DNA of 64,000 nt from Oscillibacter sp. (lineage in GTDB: Bacteria; Bacillota; Clostridia; Oscillospirales; Oscillospiraceae): assembly GCA_017526785.1 (NCBI GenBank), contig JAFXQV010000029.1, forward strand, positions 33,809 through 97,808, in the 5' to 3' direction. Below are positions 41,713 to 56,700 of the stretch, piece by piece (position 1 is the stretch's first letter; each line of letters begins with the position of its first letter). The translations under genes and the position numbers were made by a program. The notes under the pieces are model-generated. The model worked only from the letters and a program-made list of their open reading frames with translations, ran no database searches and was not told the origin of the DNA.

Positions 41713-44700
41713 TCACGGCGCTGTCGGCTCCGCGTTCGGAGGCACTGTGGGTTCTGCGTTCAGAGGCTCCGGGGCAGAGGCTCCGTCTGCGGTAACAGTA
41801 AATCGGTACCAGTTTTCGGTTGTTCCCGGCAGTTTGGCATAATCAGTCGGCACATTTTTCTCGTGCAGATAATATATTCCGTACGGGAGTTTCCCGACCC
41901 AGAATACGCCATTCGGCTGAGAAGTTCCGCTTGCAAACAGTTCCTTATTCCAGTACAGGATATCAAACTCGACGCCTGCAAGAGATTCATAATCGCCGTT
42001 CCCGGTCTCGCCAATCTTGCGCAGAATGACCAGACTTTCGGCTTCTGAAACGTTCATGATAGAACGGGAGCCGTTGATATCCGGCGTGGGTTGCACCTTT
42101 CCGTCTTTCAGCACAGCGTTTCCGGCAGAGTCTCGCAGGATTTGAACCTTTCCGGCACCGTCCAGCAGGAAAATAGCTACATCTACATCTCCCTCCGGGC
42201 GCGTGACATTGGACAGTGTTTCTTGCGACACACTATCCCACGCGTCAGCGCCGACAAGGACAAGGTACTTGTTATCATCCGATGTGGGAGCATATCCCGT
42301 GGGAGCCTTGTCTTCTTTCATGCAGTAGACACCGGAAGGAACATTCTGGAAGCAGTAATAGCCCCCGCCAATATGGGTTGCCTGTGCCTCATTATCAAGG
42401 GCTTGTACCCGCTGGGTACAGTCTTTATCGGTATAAAGCGTAAACTCGGCGTCGGTGACAGTATCTCCTATAGCCTTGCCGAAACCATCCACTTTCGTGA
42501 AGCTGAAATCTATACTGTCGAGATTATCCGGCATTTTTCGCTTATTGATGAACGTGACCTCGGACGTTTCACCCTGATTGATAGTCCCTGTCCGCGTCGC
42601 GCCTTGGGTAGTCACGCCTTTGACTGTGACAGTTGGCGTCAAGCCGTGAGTCTCGGTTTCCTCCACGGTATAGCTGTCTTTAAGGTCTATGAGAAGGTCT
42701 ATGGGCAAATTTGTCGCGGTTTTGCTCTCGCCGTCTTTCAGTTGGAACGTTGCGACGCTCGTGCCGTCTTTCGGCGTGAACGTCATAGCGGTATCGCCCT
42801 CGCCATATTCTTTGTTGATGGTGGGGTCATACAGCGTTACCGTAAATGTATACGTGGCTTCCAAGTCCTCATACAGAGAGCTATCTACATGCTTGCTGAC
42901 CTTCAAGCCGCCTACAAACGGAATCCAGTAAATTTCGCTTTCGCCGTCCTTGCTTGTGCCGTAGAGGTGTTCGTTCCGGTCATTTTGGAACACATCCGCT
43001 TTCTTGTGGCCTGTGTCGCCGAATGTGCCGAAAGGCGTGTCCTGACGGCCGTGATTCTGGAACAGGTCGCCGAACAAGTCTCCGGCTACATATACGCCAA
43101 TCGTGCCGCCAGTCAGTCCGCCCTCTGTGGTACGAATGACTTCGTTGACTTCGTTGGAATGCACATCAAGAACAACATTTTTCTGCTTGCCGCCGCTTTT
43201 ATTATTATACACGGTGGGACTGCCGCCGAAGGAAAGCCGGGCGGTGGCGTTCTCCACATTGACAGCGCCGCCGTTTTCTGCGCCCGCGCTGTTGCCGGAA
43301 ATGGTGCCGCCCGTAATGGTAACGTTGACATTTTCCCCGGCGTAAATCGCGCCGCCCTTATTCGTCGCTGTGTTGTTCTTTATAGTTTTTTGCAAAAGCG
43401 TCAGACTGCCATTGCTTTCCACGTTGAATGCGCCGCCGTTGTTCGCGCTGTTCCCTGTAATCTCTCCCGCTCCTTGAAGCGTTAGACTTCCGCCGCTTCC
43501 GACATTAACGGCACCGCCGTTGCCTGTCGCACGGTTCGAGGTCATACTGCCGCCTTGAAGCGTCATACTGCCGCCGCTCCCGACATACACGGCACCGCCG
43601 TTGCCTGTCGCTTGGTTTGACGTAAAGACCGCGTTCGTAAGCGTTACGGGGATGTTCGGCACGTCGACCGCGCCGCCGTTGCCCGTGGCGGTGTTGTTTT
43701 TAAACTGCGCGTTGCTGATGTTGACCGTACAAGCCTCGCTGAGAGACAGCGCGCCGCCATTCCCCGCCTCATTGTAGGAAAATTGAGCCGTCGAGTCTGT
43801 GCGGGGGTCTCCCGCGATATTCAACGTTGTTCCGCTTTCCATCCGCACAGCGCCGCCGTCGCCTTCCGTCTTGAAATTCTGTATCAAGGTATAGCTCTTG
43901 ACGTTCAGCGTACCGGACACAACCCGCAGCGCCCGCCCGGAATAGCTTGACTTCTGACCGTTGAGGTCGATTTTTTCCAGTGTCAGGCTTGCGCCCTCGT
44001 CGACCGTGATAAGTGCGCCGTTGTCGGCAGTCTCCTTGTAGTCGCGCTTGATTTCCGCTATTAACGCCCTGTCGCCGGTACGGGTTGTGACAAAGTGATA
44101 CTTGTCCTGCGGCGTCGAATAGGTTGCGGCTGTGGTAAAGGTCAGCGCGCGCGGGCTGTTATAGGTTATGGGTTTCGTCAGCGTGAAATCTTTGAGTACC
44201 ATCAGTTTCAGCGCGGGATTCAGGCTGTCGTTAGCCACCTCATCCCTGTTCGCGTTGCGCAGTACGTGACGTTGTACGGCTTCAAAGCCTTCTTCCAGTG
44301 TCGCGTAAACCGCGGGAATCAGGGTGACACCATCGTGTCCGAGTTCATAGAGCAGATGATTGTACTCGTCCGTCAGTTTGCATACGGCTTCCGTATTGCG
44401 CACGACGTAGAGATTATCGGATGTTTTTTCGCTCTCCGTGTAGTCCTTGGTGTCGGCGTTCCACTCGCTCAGGGTAAATCCGTCGTCGCCTTTGATTTCC
44501 AGCCGGAAAACGCGGTCACTCTCCACATAGAATGTCTGCTTGTCACTGCCGTTTCTGACAGGATACTCGGTTTCTTTGAGATAATAGGTGCCTTTGGGCA
44601 GTTCGCGGAAATAGACAAGGCCTCGAGCGGAATCTCTGCCGTTGTAGTTGCGCCCGGCGGACGTGGCGGACGTAGCGGCGTCGTCGGCGTCGCGCTTCCA

Positions 44701-47700
44701 CTCGGTCAGTTTCGGATAGCGGTTTTCATAGGTGGCGGGATTGCCGTCCTCATCCAGCGTCTGGGTATAGAGCGTAAATGTCGCGTCGGGCAGGGCGAGA
44801 CCCAAACGGTCAACCTTCATGAAAGAGGCCTCGTAATCGTTCCGGATGTTGCCGATACCGTCACTGGTAAAGGCAAGATTTGCGTTGAGAATCGCCTTGT
44901 TGTTTTCGTCCAGCGCGAAAAGACCGTAACCTTTTCCGGCGATTGTGGTGAGTCTCAACACACGGTTTTGCGCGTTGTTCACCTGAAGCGGACCGTTTGT
45001 CCAAAGTTCTTGGTAGATGGGAGTCGTAGAATCCAGCGCCGGAGTGCCGACCAGAAACAGATAAGTGGTGTTGTTTTCTTTGAATCCGTCCGGCGTCTGC
45101 GTCTCCCGCATATAATAGACGCCGATGGGAACGGTGGTAAAGTAGACTTCACCCTTGGCGAGGAAATTGCCCTGTGCGTCCGTGTCCGTTTCCTCTTGCG
45201 CGGAGACGGTAGAAGCAATCGGGTCACCAGTACAATCAAGGTCGCGGTAAAGACTGAACCCGGCACCGGGAAGCCCCTCTTTCGTCTTGCCGTCGGTTTT
45301 CTTGAAGGAGATGTTGTACATCTTATCCCAGTAAGCGCGGGAGAAAACTTGTTTGCTGTTGGTTCCCTCAATATACTTTCCGGTATCCCCGCGCACGCCC
45401 GCCAGATATTCGCCGTTGGAACACTTGGTATCATCATCGGAAAGCGCGTTACGGAATTTGCTCAGCGTCGCGTCGCTGATAGAATCGTAATCAACTACCG
45501 CGAACTGCTGGCTGTGGAGTCTGTGCGGGTCGCATTCAGGCCAGACCCAGATGGTATCTCCCGTAAGTTCGCCCGCGATATGAATGGACTGTGCCTGATT
45601 ATCGTTAGCATATCCGGCAAGATAGATATCCTGTAGCGCATAGTCCGTAATACTGCCGTTCTGCACTCGCTTTCCTGTAATGATGTTACGGCTGAACTTC
45701 GGACTGCCTTCGTTGAGATACAGACTGCTCTCTTGCGCAAGGTAGAAGCACGCGCCTTCCGTGGCGTTGACTGTCGCGTGATAGCCGTTTTGCGTAAATT
45801 CCGGACTGCCCGCGAGATACATTTTGACGCCGCTTTTCAGATAAACCGCGCCGCCCTTGTCGGCGGAACAACCGCTGATTTTCGTGTTACCGGAGATGTT
45901 CAGCGTACTTTTGTCCGTCTCCATGTACACGGCTCCGCTGTACTGCGGCGCGGTGCAGGCGTTGATGACGCTGTTCTTACCGCCTTCGTCGTCCTGAATC
46001 GTAAGCGCCTTGCCCTTGCTGTAAATCGCGCCGCCTATGCCGTCCGAACGGGTAACGGAGCAGTTATCAAAGCTGGTGCCGGAAATGGTGGCCGAGGAAA
46101 CGTTGTTGCTGTTAAAGCAGTACAGCGCCCCGCCGTAGTTGTAGGCCGTGCTGTCCTTCACCGTACAGCGGGTGATTTCCACTGCTATGGCTTGCGTGTA
46201 CACAGAGCCGCCGTAGCCGTAATCGTTATTGGTTCCGGTGGTTTTACATCCGGTAAACGTTGTGTCGGAAATCGTTGTTTTGACCCTGTCATTATTCTCC
46301 GAACCGTGGTTGATTGCGCCGCCGTTGGACTTGGCGGAGCAGTTGTTAAATTGACTGCTCTCAACGGTCAGCGTCCCGGCCTTGGAATTGGCCGCGCCGC
46401 CGTAAGACAAATGCTCGTCATACAGGGTGTAGCAGTCCGTGAATACGCTGTTTTGAATCTTCGTGTAGGCCGCATCTTTGTTGTTGTTGTTATGGTACAG
46501 TGCGCCTCCCTCGAACTCACTGTGGCACTCGCTAAATTCCGTGCCGTCTATGTCCACGTTCACATTAGCGTCGTTTTTATCCACCATCACCGCGCCGCCT
46601 CGCGGAGCCGTGCAGTTTGTAAAGCGCGTCACGCCGTTTCCCTCGCGGGTTATGGTTACGCCACACTTGGCATAGATTGCGCCGCCGCCGGTTTTGCCGC
46701 TGTTGCACACGCAACGGTCAAACAGGACATTGCTTCCCGTCTTGCTGTTGATTGTCAGTCTTGCGGTATCCGCCGCATAGACCGCGCCGCCGTTGTCCGC
46801 TTTGCCGTATTGCAACGTGGTGCCGTCGTCGATGATTAAGGAGCCGTTGACCGCCTCAATCAGCCTGTAAGCGCCTTCAGTCTCCGTTGCCGGATTTTTG
46901 CGTCCGTCCAGCGTGATGTTCTCCAACTGAAACACAGTCTCCGCGTTGTTGAGCTTAAAGAGTTGACCATCCTTGGGATAGAGTGTGCAGACTGTGCCTT
47001 CCGTTCCTCTGTAGGGGTGCTTGCCGTCATACTTGCCCGTTACGGCTTCGTCGCCTTTATACGTCTCTGTGGTCAGCGTAACCTTAGCCGCCGGGAAAGC
47101 CTCTATCTTTTTTTCACAATGGCTTTCCACCAGCATTTTCACGTAGACCGCGTCTCCGGTAACGCTTGTAAAGTCGTTAAAGGCAAGGCTGATACTCTGG
47201 TAAACGGCGTCCTTGCCGTTCGGACGCGTGAGCGTGTTTCCGTCCGCGTCCGTAATCTTGCAGACGTAGGAACCCCAGTAAATTTTATTATCGGTCTTCT
47301 GATAGCCGTACAGCATTTCGTCCCGGTCGTTTAAGAAGTTTTCCAGATAGGCGTTGCCGTTTTCGGCACCGTATGTGCCGAAATCTTTTCCCTCCGTGCC
47401 GCGATTGGCATAGGCGGAATTGGAATCCGCCACATACACGCGGACTACGGCGTTTTTGTCAAGCCCCGCTTCCGTCGTGCGAATGCTGGTATTGTTATTG
47501 ACGTTCAGGACAACGTTGTGTTGTACGGTGCTGTCGCCGCTGTAAGTGTTGTCCTTTACGGTCACAAGGCCTTCAAAGTACATCGTTCCGCCCGCAATGG
47601 CACCGCCGTTGGCGTCGGTGGCGACATTTCCCGTGACGGTTGCGCCGGAATAGGTGGCTTTGTCCTCCTGATAGACCGCACTGCCGTTTGTCGCCTGACA

Positions 47701-50700
47701 GCCCGTAATGGTGCCGCCGCTGATGGTTCCGTTGGACGGATTATTGCCGTTCTTGGCGAGATACACGCCGCCGCCGTTGTTCGCCGCTGTACATTTGTCG
47801 ATTGTACATCCTGTGATTGCCACAGTCTTTGCCCGAGTCCAGACCGCGCCGCCTTTTACGGCGTTGCAGCCGCTCTCGGACTCAGAGGCGGGGCTAAATA
47901 TACAGTTGGTGATGGTTGTACTATTCTGGGTCGAGTCATTTCTGCTGTTTCTGTTATGGCATACGGCACCGCCGCGGTCTGTAAGTGCGCTACAGCCATA
48001 AAATTTAGAATTGCTGATAGTCAGACTTTCGTTGGAGGCCATCAAGGCGCCGCCGCTTATTTTGGCCTCGCAGTTTTTGAAAGTGCTACCTTCGACAATT
48101 GCCTGACTGCCGTCGTTCATGCCGCAGAAGTGCAACGCGCCGCCCTCTCTTAAGGTGGAGACACAATCTTCAAAGTAACTGTCTTTTACTTCCGCTCGCA
48201 CCACCTTCGTATTGATTCCGCCGCCGTAATGAATCAGCTTGTCCCTCTCTGAATTGTCCTTTAAACGGTCCTCTGCGCGACAGCGGATAAAATGGCAATT
48301 TGTGACTTTCATATAGGAAGTTGGCCACATTTCGCCGATGCTATTGCCGAAGTAGTTGTTGACCGCGCCGCCCTCCTTGCCGGCCCAGCAGTCGATAAAT
48401 TTGCTGTCCGTAAATTCCATGCACGGCACATAGGACTGAATCGCGCCGCCACTGCCGTTTTCGGTGCCAGAGGAACAGTTATTAAAGTCACACCCTGTGA
48501 TAATCAATGTCGTCGTGCTGGTCGTGTTGCCATTATTGTCCTGATAGACCGATAGCGCGCCGCCCTGCGCCTTGCAGTTACAACTGTCAAAGGAGCAATC
48601 GGAGATAGAGATTGATTCATTGGTCTTTACATACGCCATCACAGCGCCGCCGCCACGCAAAGTGTCGCAGGCGGTAAACGCGCATTGCGAAACCGTCACG
48701 CTCTTTACGTTCTTTGCGCCGATTCCGCCGCCGCCGAATCCGGTGGTTGAGCCCCCGGTATTGTTCTTTGCGCTACACTCGGTAAACGCACAGCCAGAAA
48801 TCGAGATGTTGAAAGAGCCGGTAGCGTAAATCGCGCCGCCGTCGCCGTTTGCACTCGAAGCTACGCAGGAAGTGAACACAATACCGGGATTTTCCCTGTT
48901 CGTGCCGCCGTTAATGGTAAGATTATTCGACGAACTGTAGTAAATCGCGCCGCCGTCCTCGGTTGCCGCGACACAGTTTTCAAAGCGTGTGCCGCCGTTG
49001 GTTCCTTTGAGGTTCAAAACAGCCGTTCCGGTCGCCGCGATTGCGCCGCCCCGGTTGGCGCGGAGATTGGAAAATATTCCGGCGTCTATATTCAACGTCC
49101 CGTTGTTGACGTAAATCGCGCCGCCGTAATCGGCATTGGTGTTTGAATTGCGCAAAACCGCGCCTTCGGTAATGTTCAGTTGCGCTCCGGCATAATTGAG
49201 GTAGATTAGGCTCCCATTAATATTATTCAGTATGTCGCGTCCGTCCAGAATGATGTTTTTCAGCGTGACGCTCGTCGCGGAGGCCTGATGCGTAAACAGG
49301 CCGTTTGTGAAACCTGAATCCCTGTAGAGCGTGGCGTGTTCGCGTACGCCCACATAGGGGAAGTCCGCGTCGTTCTTGCCCGCCGTCGTCACCGTCACAT
49401 CTTTTCTCGGGAAAGCGGTATTTGCCGTGATAGGGTACTCCTCCACAAGCATTTTCACCGCCGCGGGCGTGGCCGCTTGCGTGTGTGCCGCCGTTGTGTA
49501 AAGCGTGCTGACATAGGCTGTGAAAGCGTCCGAAAGTTTCATATACACGGCGGGTTTGCCGTTGGCGTCATAGAGCGTGTTGCCGTCGGCGTCCGTGATT
49601 TTGCAGACGCCGTCTATAAAGGCGATTGTCCCGCTCTGCTCGACGGAATCAATGGTAAATCCGGCCGTTCCCGTCTTGTTGTTCACCGTCGGGAACTCTG
49701 TGGAATACGAGAAAGCGGAGCCAGTCCATGTGACCGCCAGTTTCGCGCCGTTAGAGACGGTCCGATTTTTCGTTTCGCCGGGTTTAAGGGTGAAATTGGT
49801 TTGCGTCAAAGTGTCATCGTCGGGAATAACCGTCACGTCCACATCCTCATTGACGCCGTTTTTCAGCGTGACAATATGCTGTCCGCTCTGGACATTCTTC
49901 CAGACCGCGTAAAGGGTCACGGGTTCCGTCACGGGCGTGTTGTCGAAGTCGTAATACGGGGTGGGATTGCTCAAATCCCGTGTCCAGCCGAGGAAGCTCA
50001 CGCCCGACGCGGCATAAACCGGCTCCGGCGGGACAGGGGCTTTGGGGGCTTTGTCGGCGACGTTCACGGCGTACTGGTAGATTTTACGGTTGCCGTTTTT
50101 GTCATGATAGCCGTCCATTTCCGTTGTCCACGCGCCGCCGTTGACATCATAGCTGACAAGGGGCTGTTCGCTGAAAGTAACCGTGGAGTCAGCGGGGCCG
50201 TAGCGGAGGTTGCCCTGCACGCTGAAAGAACCTGTATTGTAAACGCGCATAATGGCCGGTTTCGCGTCCTCGTGATAGGCTGGCTCGTTTACGATGGTAT
50301 AAAGGTACCCCTCAGCGGGAGTGTTGCCTGAGACTGTGTAGGTTTGATTTTCTGTATATTCGACCTCCAGAGTGGCGGTCTTTCCCGCGTCAACGCTCAC
50401 TTTGGCGGTTCTATTTTTTAAGATTACTTCCTCCTGTCCGGTACCCGCGTCATTGACGCGGTACATTTTTTGGGACGTGCTGACATAGACGCTTACATCC
50501 GTAATCTCCGACGAACATTTGTTGTCCAGTATCAGATTGATAAGCTGTGTGTTCGTGAAATTGAGCGTTTCATCTTTCGTCACGACAAACTCTGTCGCAT
50601 TCGTCACCGTATTATTTATCTTGGTTTCGTAGCCGACAATAAAGGTCTCGGCGACGTTCAGGGTCTCGCCATAGGGTACGGTCAGCGCTTTACTTTGACC

Positions 50701-53700
50701 TGTCGATAGTTTAAAGGTCTGGACGCCGTTCGTAAAACCGTTGCTGTTATAGCCCTCCCCGTCTGCCACGGTCGCGGTAAAGGTAAAGGGTTCTGTGTTG
50801 CCGGAATAGCCGCTGACGGTGTTTTTCACTGTGACCGTCTGCGTCTTGCGCGTGTTGGTGAAAACAATGCTACTGTCATTCTCGGTAACTCTTTGAATTT
50901 CAGCCTTTAAGCCGCTTCTCGCGTCGCCGCCGTTGATAAAGTATTTCGTGTCGTAAATGGGCTGTTCCGTGCCGTCGACGTTCTTTTTCACTTCGGCTTC
51001 CTCGACGGTCAGCTTTGTGCCTTCGGGAACGTTCAGGAGAATACTCTGAGAAGTCGCACTATCCGGGAAGTCAAAGGGAATGACCGCCGTCCCGTTTTCA
51101 TCGGTGGAAATGTTCTTCTCCGGGTGTTCCGCGTCCACATAATAAATGGGATAGTTTGCCGCGTTGGTTCCATTCTCATTCGTTAGCGTGACCGTGAACT
51201 CAAATTTTTCCGTCGTCGAAACCTTGCCGACCAGTTTCTTGCGCAACTCAATTGTTGCCATCTTGCGCACATTGGAAAACGTGACGCTGGCTCCGTCGTC
51301 CGTCACAGGGAACGCAAACACGTTTCCGCTCGCGGTGTTCTCAATGGCGACGCCCTCTCCTTCCGGGGGCATGGTACGGCCGGAGGCCGTGATTTGGTAA
51401 TCCGGGTTCGACGTTTCCGTGATGTTCAGCGTCGCGCCGACTGGTGCGCGGAACGACAGTTCAACAGGTTCATTGTGCTTCGGGGAAAGCGTCGTGGACA
51501 CCGCGCCTTCCGTATTCTTGGTGAGCGGGTCAGTGAGCGGGAAGCCGGAAACGGGCGTCCCGTTCGCCTCTGTCAATGTCAGCGTAAACGGAAAATCTAC
51601 AGAATTGTCTCCCGCCAGCGGGTCAAACAATGTCTTTGTCAGCTTGACATCTGCCAGTCTGCGGGTGTGCGTCACGGTGAGGACGCTGTTTTCTTCCAGC
51701 GGAAAATTACCGTCCTCGTCAATGTTTATGGGTTCGTCGGTTTCGCTGTTGGTTCCGGTGCGGGTCGTGGCGTAATTGGAGGCTGTTTCTGTAATCGTGT
51801 AGTCTCCCACTGGAAGCGGGGAAATGCGGATTTCATCATTGTTCGTCAAATTCCGAAGAACAATTTTGCCGGGTATGGTTCGCTTCGCGGCTGTAACGCT
51901 GTAATTCAGGGTGCCGTCAATTGTATAGTTGCTCTTTCGGATGGAGGCGGAGGAAAGCGTAAGGGTAAAGGTGTCGTTTGGATTTGCGCCCAGAGGGGCA
52001 ACCACATTTTTTACGGTCAGCGTCAGACCGTCCCATACAATGTTGGTGGATGTGCCTTCTTTGAGTTTGGCTCGGTAGTAGTACAAATCATTGATAAAGC
52101 GGTCAAGATTGGCTGTCGTCCCGTATTCGGCAATGCCGAACTGCTCGGCAATCTCTCGGTGTGTCTCCATGGCCGTGACGCCAATTTTGGCAGTGTCAGC
52201 GAGACCGGGTTTAACTACGTTGAGAATATTGTCGCTGTCCGCGCCAATGTAGAGGTTGGCCTGCTCCCCCTGCGCGTTCTTATTGTCATAGATGAACGGA
52301 TTCTCGGAGAGATTGATTCTGCTTTCCGTGTCCTCGACCGTCACCGCGCCGTCGGACGTGTCGACGTTCTCCGTAATGCGTCCCCCCGTGATGTTCATCT
52401 TGCCTCCGGCCAGATAAACGGCGGAACCGCTCCCGGCGGCGTTGCCCGTAATTTCGGCACCGTCAACCATATTCACAACGCCCGCGCTGTAGACTGCGCC
52501 GCCCTTTCCGCTTGTCTTGGAGTTGCGAAGCGTCGCGCCGTCCTTCAGGTTCAGAATGCCCGTATTGTTGACAAGGCCGCCGTCGGACGTGGCCGTGAAG
52601 CTGTCCTTTGCGCCGTCCAGACAGACATTTTCGAGTGTCAGCGTACCCGCGTTTACAAGCAGACTGCCGCCCTCCCCGGCACGGGTGATAATCGCCGTGC
52701 CTGTATTCTCTGTCCTGTCGGTCTGGAAATGGAACTGCATACTTTTGTCGGTCTCCGCCGTGGTCAGGGTGATATTCTCCCCCTCCTGAATATTAAATTC
52801 GTCCGTCGCGGGCATGGAGTAGTCTTCCAGCATTTGGATAGTCGCTGTTCCGTTGAATATAGCAGGCTTGGAGCGAATATAGGTCAGTGCGCTTTGCAGG
52901 GATTCATAGGGATGGTCGCCGCCGACCGCGTCCGTCACCTTGCAGATGACGCGCAAGGTGTTGGTAAAGGTAATCGTGACGGGGGTTTTCGCTTTCGTCT
53001 CATAAGAGAAGGCGTTTTCCGCCGCGTCCAAGTCCGTGACATCTGTTGCCGCTGTCGCCGTTTCCCGATACTGCGGGTTCGTGTCCTCTGTGACGGTCGC
53101 GGTGACGCCTGCGGGAAGCGTCAGCTCAATGGAATGTTCCGGCTTCAAGGTAAAGCGTACTTTGCCGTCCCAATCCGTGGTAAGCGTACTGCCCTCGATG
53201 TTATAGACTTGATAATTCCGTATGGGGTGTGTTCCCTTGGTCAGAGCTAGCGTAAAGCCGAAGTCTGTGTTGACAGCATCCTCACGGGGGTCGTCCACCA
53301 ACTTGGCCTTTTTCACTGTAAGCGTTGTAGTCGTGGGCAGGACTTGGTTCCGGATAGTGATTTCGCCGTCAGCCAGTTCGTAAACCTCATCCCCGAAAGA
53401 AGGCACGGTTTCGAGAACATAGTAATAATAGGCTTGTCCCGTATCATCCTTTTTTTCAAGGTCTTTGACGGTCATTTGCCAGCCGCCCGAATCACCGAAA
53501 CTTAAACCATCGCGTTCCCCGTCGCGTACTTTTTGCATACCGCCGACTAAGGCCGTCATTTTGTCATTTGTGATTCCGTCGCCGTAAATGTCTTCCGGAA
53601 TCGGTTGTGTCGAACGGTACACATCAAACTTGATATCCGGCTGAGCCGCCAAAGTTTCATCAGCCGTAATTTGGATTCCGTCGGAATCCTGCCATTCTTT

Positions 53701-56700
53701 GACAACCGTCAGAGAAGTGGCTTCCTTGTTGCGTATGATGTACACCCCGGAACCGGAGACGCCGTACTGCTGGACATAACTTTCCAGTATATCCTCGCCA
53801 CTCGCCGTATAGATATGCTCCTCTTTGACGGAATAAGTAATCGTGCGGTCTTGCTCGTCTCTGGTGCGCAGATTCTTGAAAGCGTTGTTGTTATACGGCG
53901 CGTGTTTGGTCAAAACTACGGTTTTATCTGTCTCGTCTTCATTCTTGACAGGCTGGGTCTGGCCATCAACGGATTGATACAGCCCGACTACCACATGGTC
54001 TACATTATCAGGCCAAGTGTTGCCCTCCCAGATTTGCATGACGGGAATGGTACGGGTTTTGCTCTGGTTATCCATGGTCACACTGTCGTAGGTCTCCCAC
54101 AGATTCACCGCCGTTTCGCCGTTGGGCAAAGAGGAAAGAATGCCCGGAATCAGATAACTGTCATTGCAGAAGTAGAAATAGACTTTCTGGGGTACCAGAG
54201 GCAACAGATAACCTTCGGGTGCCTTGGTCTCGACGATATAGTAGAGCGTATCCAATTCATAGTCCGCTCCGCCGCTGATTTCCAACACGCCATTGGCGTC
54301 CGTGGTGTACGTCTTTACTTCCGCGTCATTCGCGGCTTTTTTGACGGTGAACTCGGCACCGGGCAGCCGATGTCCCGTTTCCTTCTCCATTTTGGTAATC
54401 GTCAGCTTGTGTTCCTCGTACTCGTTGCTGATGATGATATTGAAACTGCTGTCCTTATTCTCGTCCGTCACATCGAACTCCGGCGGTTCCGGGAGTGGGT
54501 CGGAACTCCCCGGACCGATGACCCGATAATAGGAAGTGGTAAGATTAATGATGTCTGGCACATCCAAAGGACGCTCATTTTCCTCAATGACGCGATAGTG
54601 TCCGCCGACTTCCAATCCCCCGCCGAACGTGAAAGAGCCGTAACTGAATTCGGACACGGTGTGGCGCTCCACTTCCTCCCATGTGCCGTCCTCCTCTGTC
54701 CGCTTCTGGAGAATAACGGCTATGGCGTTTTTCTGGTCGTCCCGCAAGGCATAATTGCCGGAGAAGCGCATGCAGACATTTAAGCCGGGCGCTTCCGGCT
54801 GGAGGCGTACTTTCAGAATGTCCCGGTTACGGTAAGCCCGTACGCCGCCGGAATCGTAGTCCGCGTTATCCGTAATCATGAAGTTGTAGAGCGTGTTGTC
54901 CTTTTTGAAGCCCCGCGGAGCCTGAATCATTTCGAGGTAATAGCTTGTGTTTTTCTGAATGGGCGCGTTTCCGGATTCCTCGTCAATCTGTATATCCGCG
55001 TATCCATTTTCACCTGTCGTAAAGGTCACGGGGTCTCCCTTGTTGGGGTCTTTCTTGCGGGTCATGGGGCGCTGATTCTCGTCCAAGAGGATAAACTGCG
55101 CCCCGGAAATGCCCTCGCGCATGTTATTGTTGCCATAGACAAAGAGCCTCAGCATGTAGACGCCCGCATTGTCGGCGGCCTCGGACGCGCTGGGGTAGAT
55201 TGTTTCCGTTTTGGAAAGTGTGACCTCGGCGATTTGTTCCCCGCTGTCCTTTTTTGTCAGTACGGCGGTATTGCCGAAGGTTGCGACTTCAACCGACTGA
55301 ACCGCGATGAGGGTGCGGTAGGTGATTGTCACATGGGTTTTATCCGGTATGGTATACGTCCCGGTGTTGCCTCTGTAATCATAAGTAACGCGCTCTGCGG
55401 CGGGTTCCTCTGGGTCTGTGCTGACGACTTCCGTTACCAATACACTGGAATAATCAATGGATTGCCCATCCGTAAACGTGTCCGCAAGGGTAAGCGGCTT
55501 GCCGTCATTGAGCGCATGTTCTCCCGAATTCACGTCAATTTTCCACGTCGCCCAGTTGCCCTCTAAAGAGGTGAGTTCTTTTTTCAGCGCTTCCTCGACG
55601 TGGACAATTGTCAATGTACCAGTTTGATAGGTTACATGATAGTTGTCCTTTTCCTCCGCGCCGGACGGCGTTATAGTGTACGTTCCGACAGTCTCGCCCG
55701 GTTCGCGGCTCAACGTATAGGAAATGGTATCTTCACCCGAAAGCCCCTCCACAGTTGCCGTCAGTGTGGGGTCGGGCGCGCCCTCGACTTTCGTTTTGTC
55801 GTCCGCCTTTATGGTTACTTCGCCCGGTTGGTCTTCCGGGTTCGGTTCCGTGTCGTCCCCCTGTTGGCCGCCCGGGTTCGGTTCCGTGTTGTCTCCCTGT
55901 TGGCCGCCCGGGTCATTTCCTGTGTTGTCTCCCTGTTGACCGTCCGGGTCATTTCCTGTGTCGTCTCCCTGTTGACCGTCCGGGTCATTTCCTGTGTCGT
56001 CTCCCTGTTGACCGCCCGGGTCATTTCCTGTGTCGTCTCCCTGTTGGCCGCCCGGGTTCTGTTCCGTGTCGTCTCCCTGTTGGCCGCCCGGGTCATTTCC
56101 AGTGTCGTCTCCCTGTTGGCCGCCCGGGTCATTTCCCGTGTCGTCTCCCTGTTGGCCGCCCGGGTCATTTCCCGTGTCGTCTCCCTGTTGGTCTCCCGGG
56201 TTCTGTCCCGGTTCCTGCACCGGGTCATTTTCCGGTTCCTCGCCCTCCAAAAGGTAGGCCGGGAAAAGGTCTGTTGTAAAGTCTATAAACTTTTCACTGA
56301 CGGTCAGCGGGGCAGATATCGGTTCCGTCTCGACAACTGCGTACACGGAGAAAGAATCCGTCTCGATATTCAGCGCGCCCCCGCCGCCCTTTTGCGGGGA
56401 CGGCGCAGTGACGCCGCCTCCGTCCAAAAAGTGCAGAATGCGCGCCGCCCCGCTTCCGGGCAGGCGAAACGCCACTTTCACGGGTGCCGCGGGTTCAATC
56501 TCGCTCCCGTCGGGTGCCAGACAGCGGATGTCAAACGCCCGCATACGCTCAAAGCGTCCCAGCTCCGCTACGGCGCGGTCATAGTAGCTCTGATAGCGCG
56601 CGCCCGACAGTTCCGAAACTTCCAGCGACGACCCCGCCGGAATCCGCGCCGAAGCGCCGTACGTCACGGCAATTTCATAACTCGCGCCGTCGGAGGCCGT

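Noticed and set aside
55815-56225. CRISPR array
   Set aside because: The 36-bp units are contiguous, without unique spacers, and keep a coding frame.
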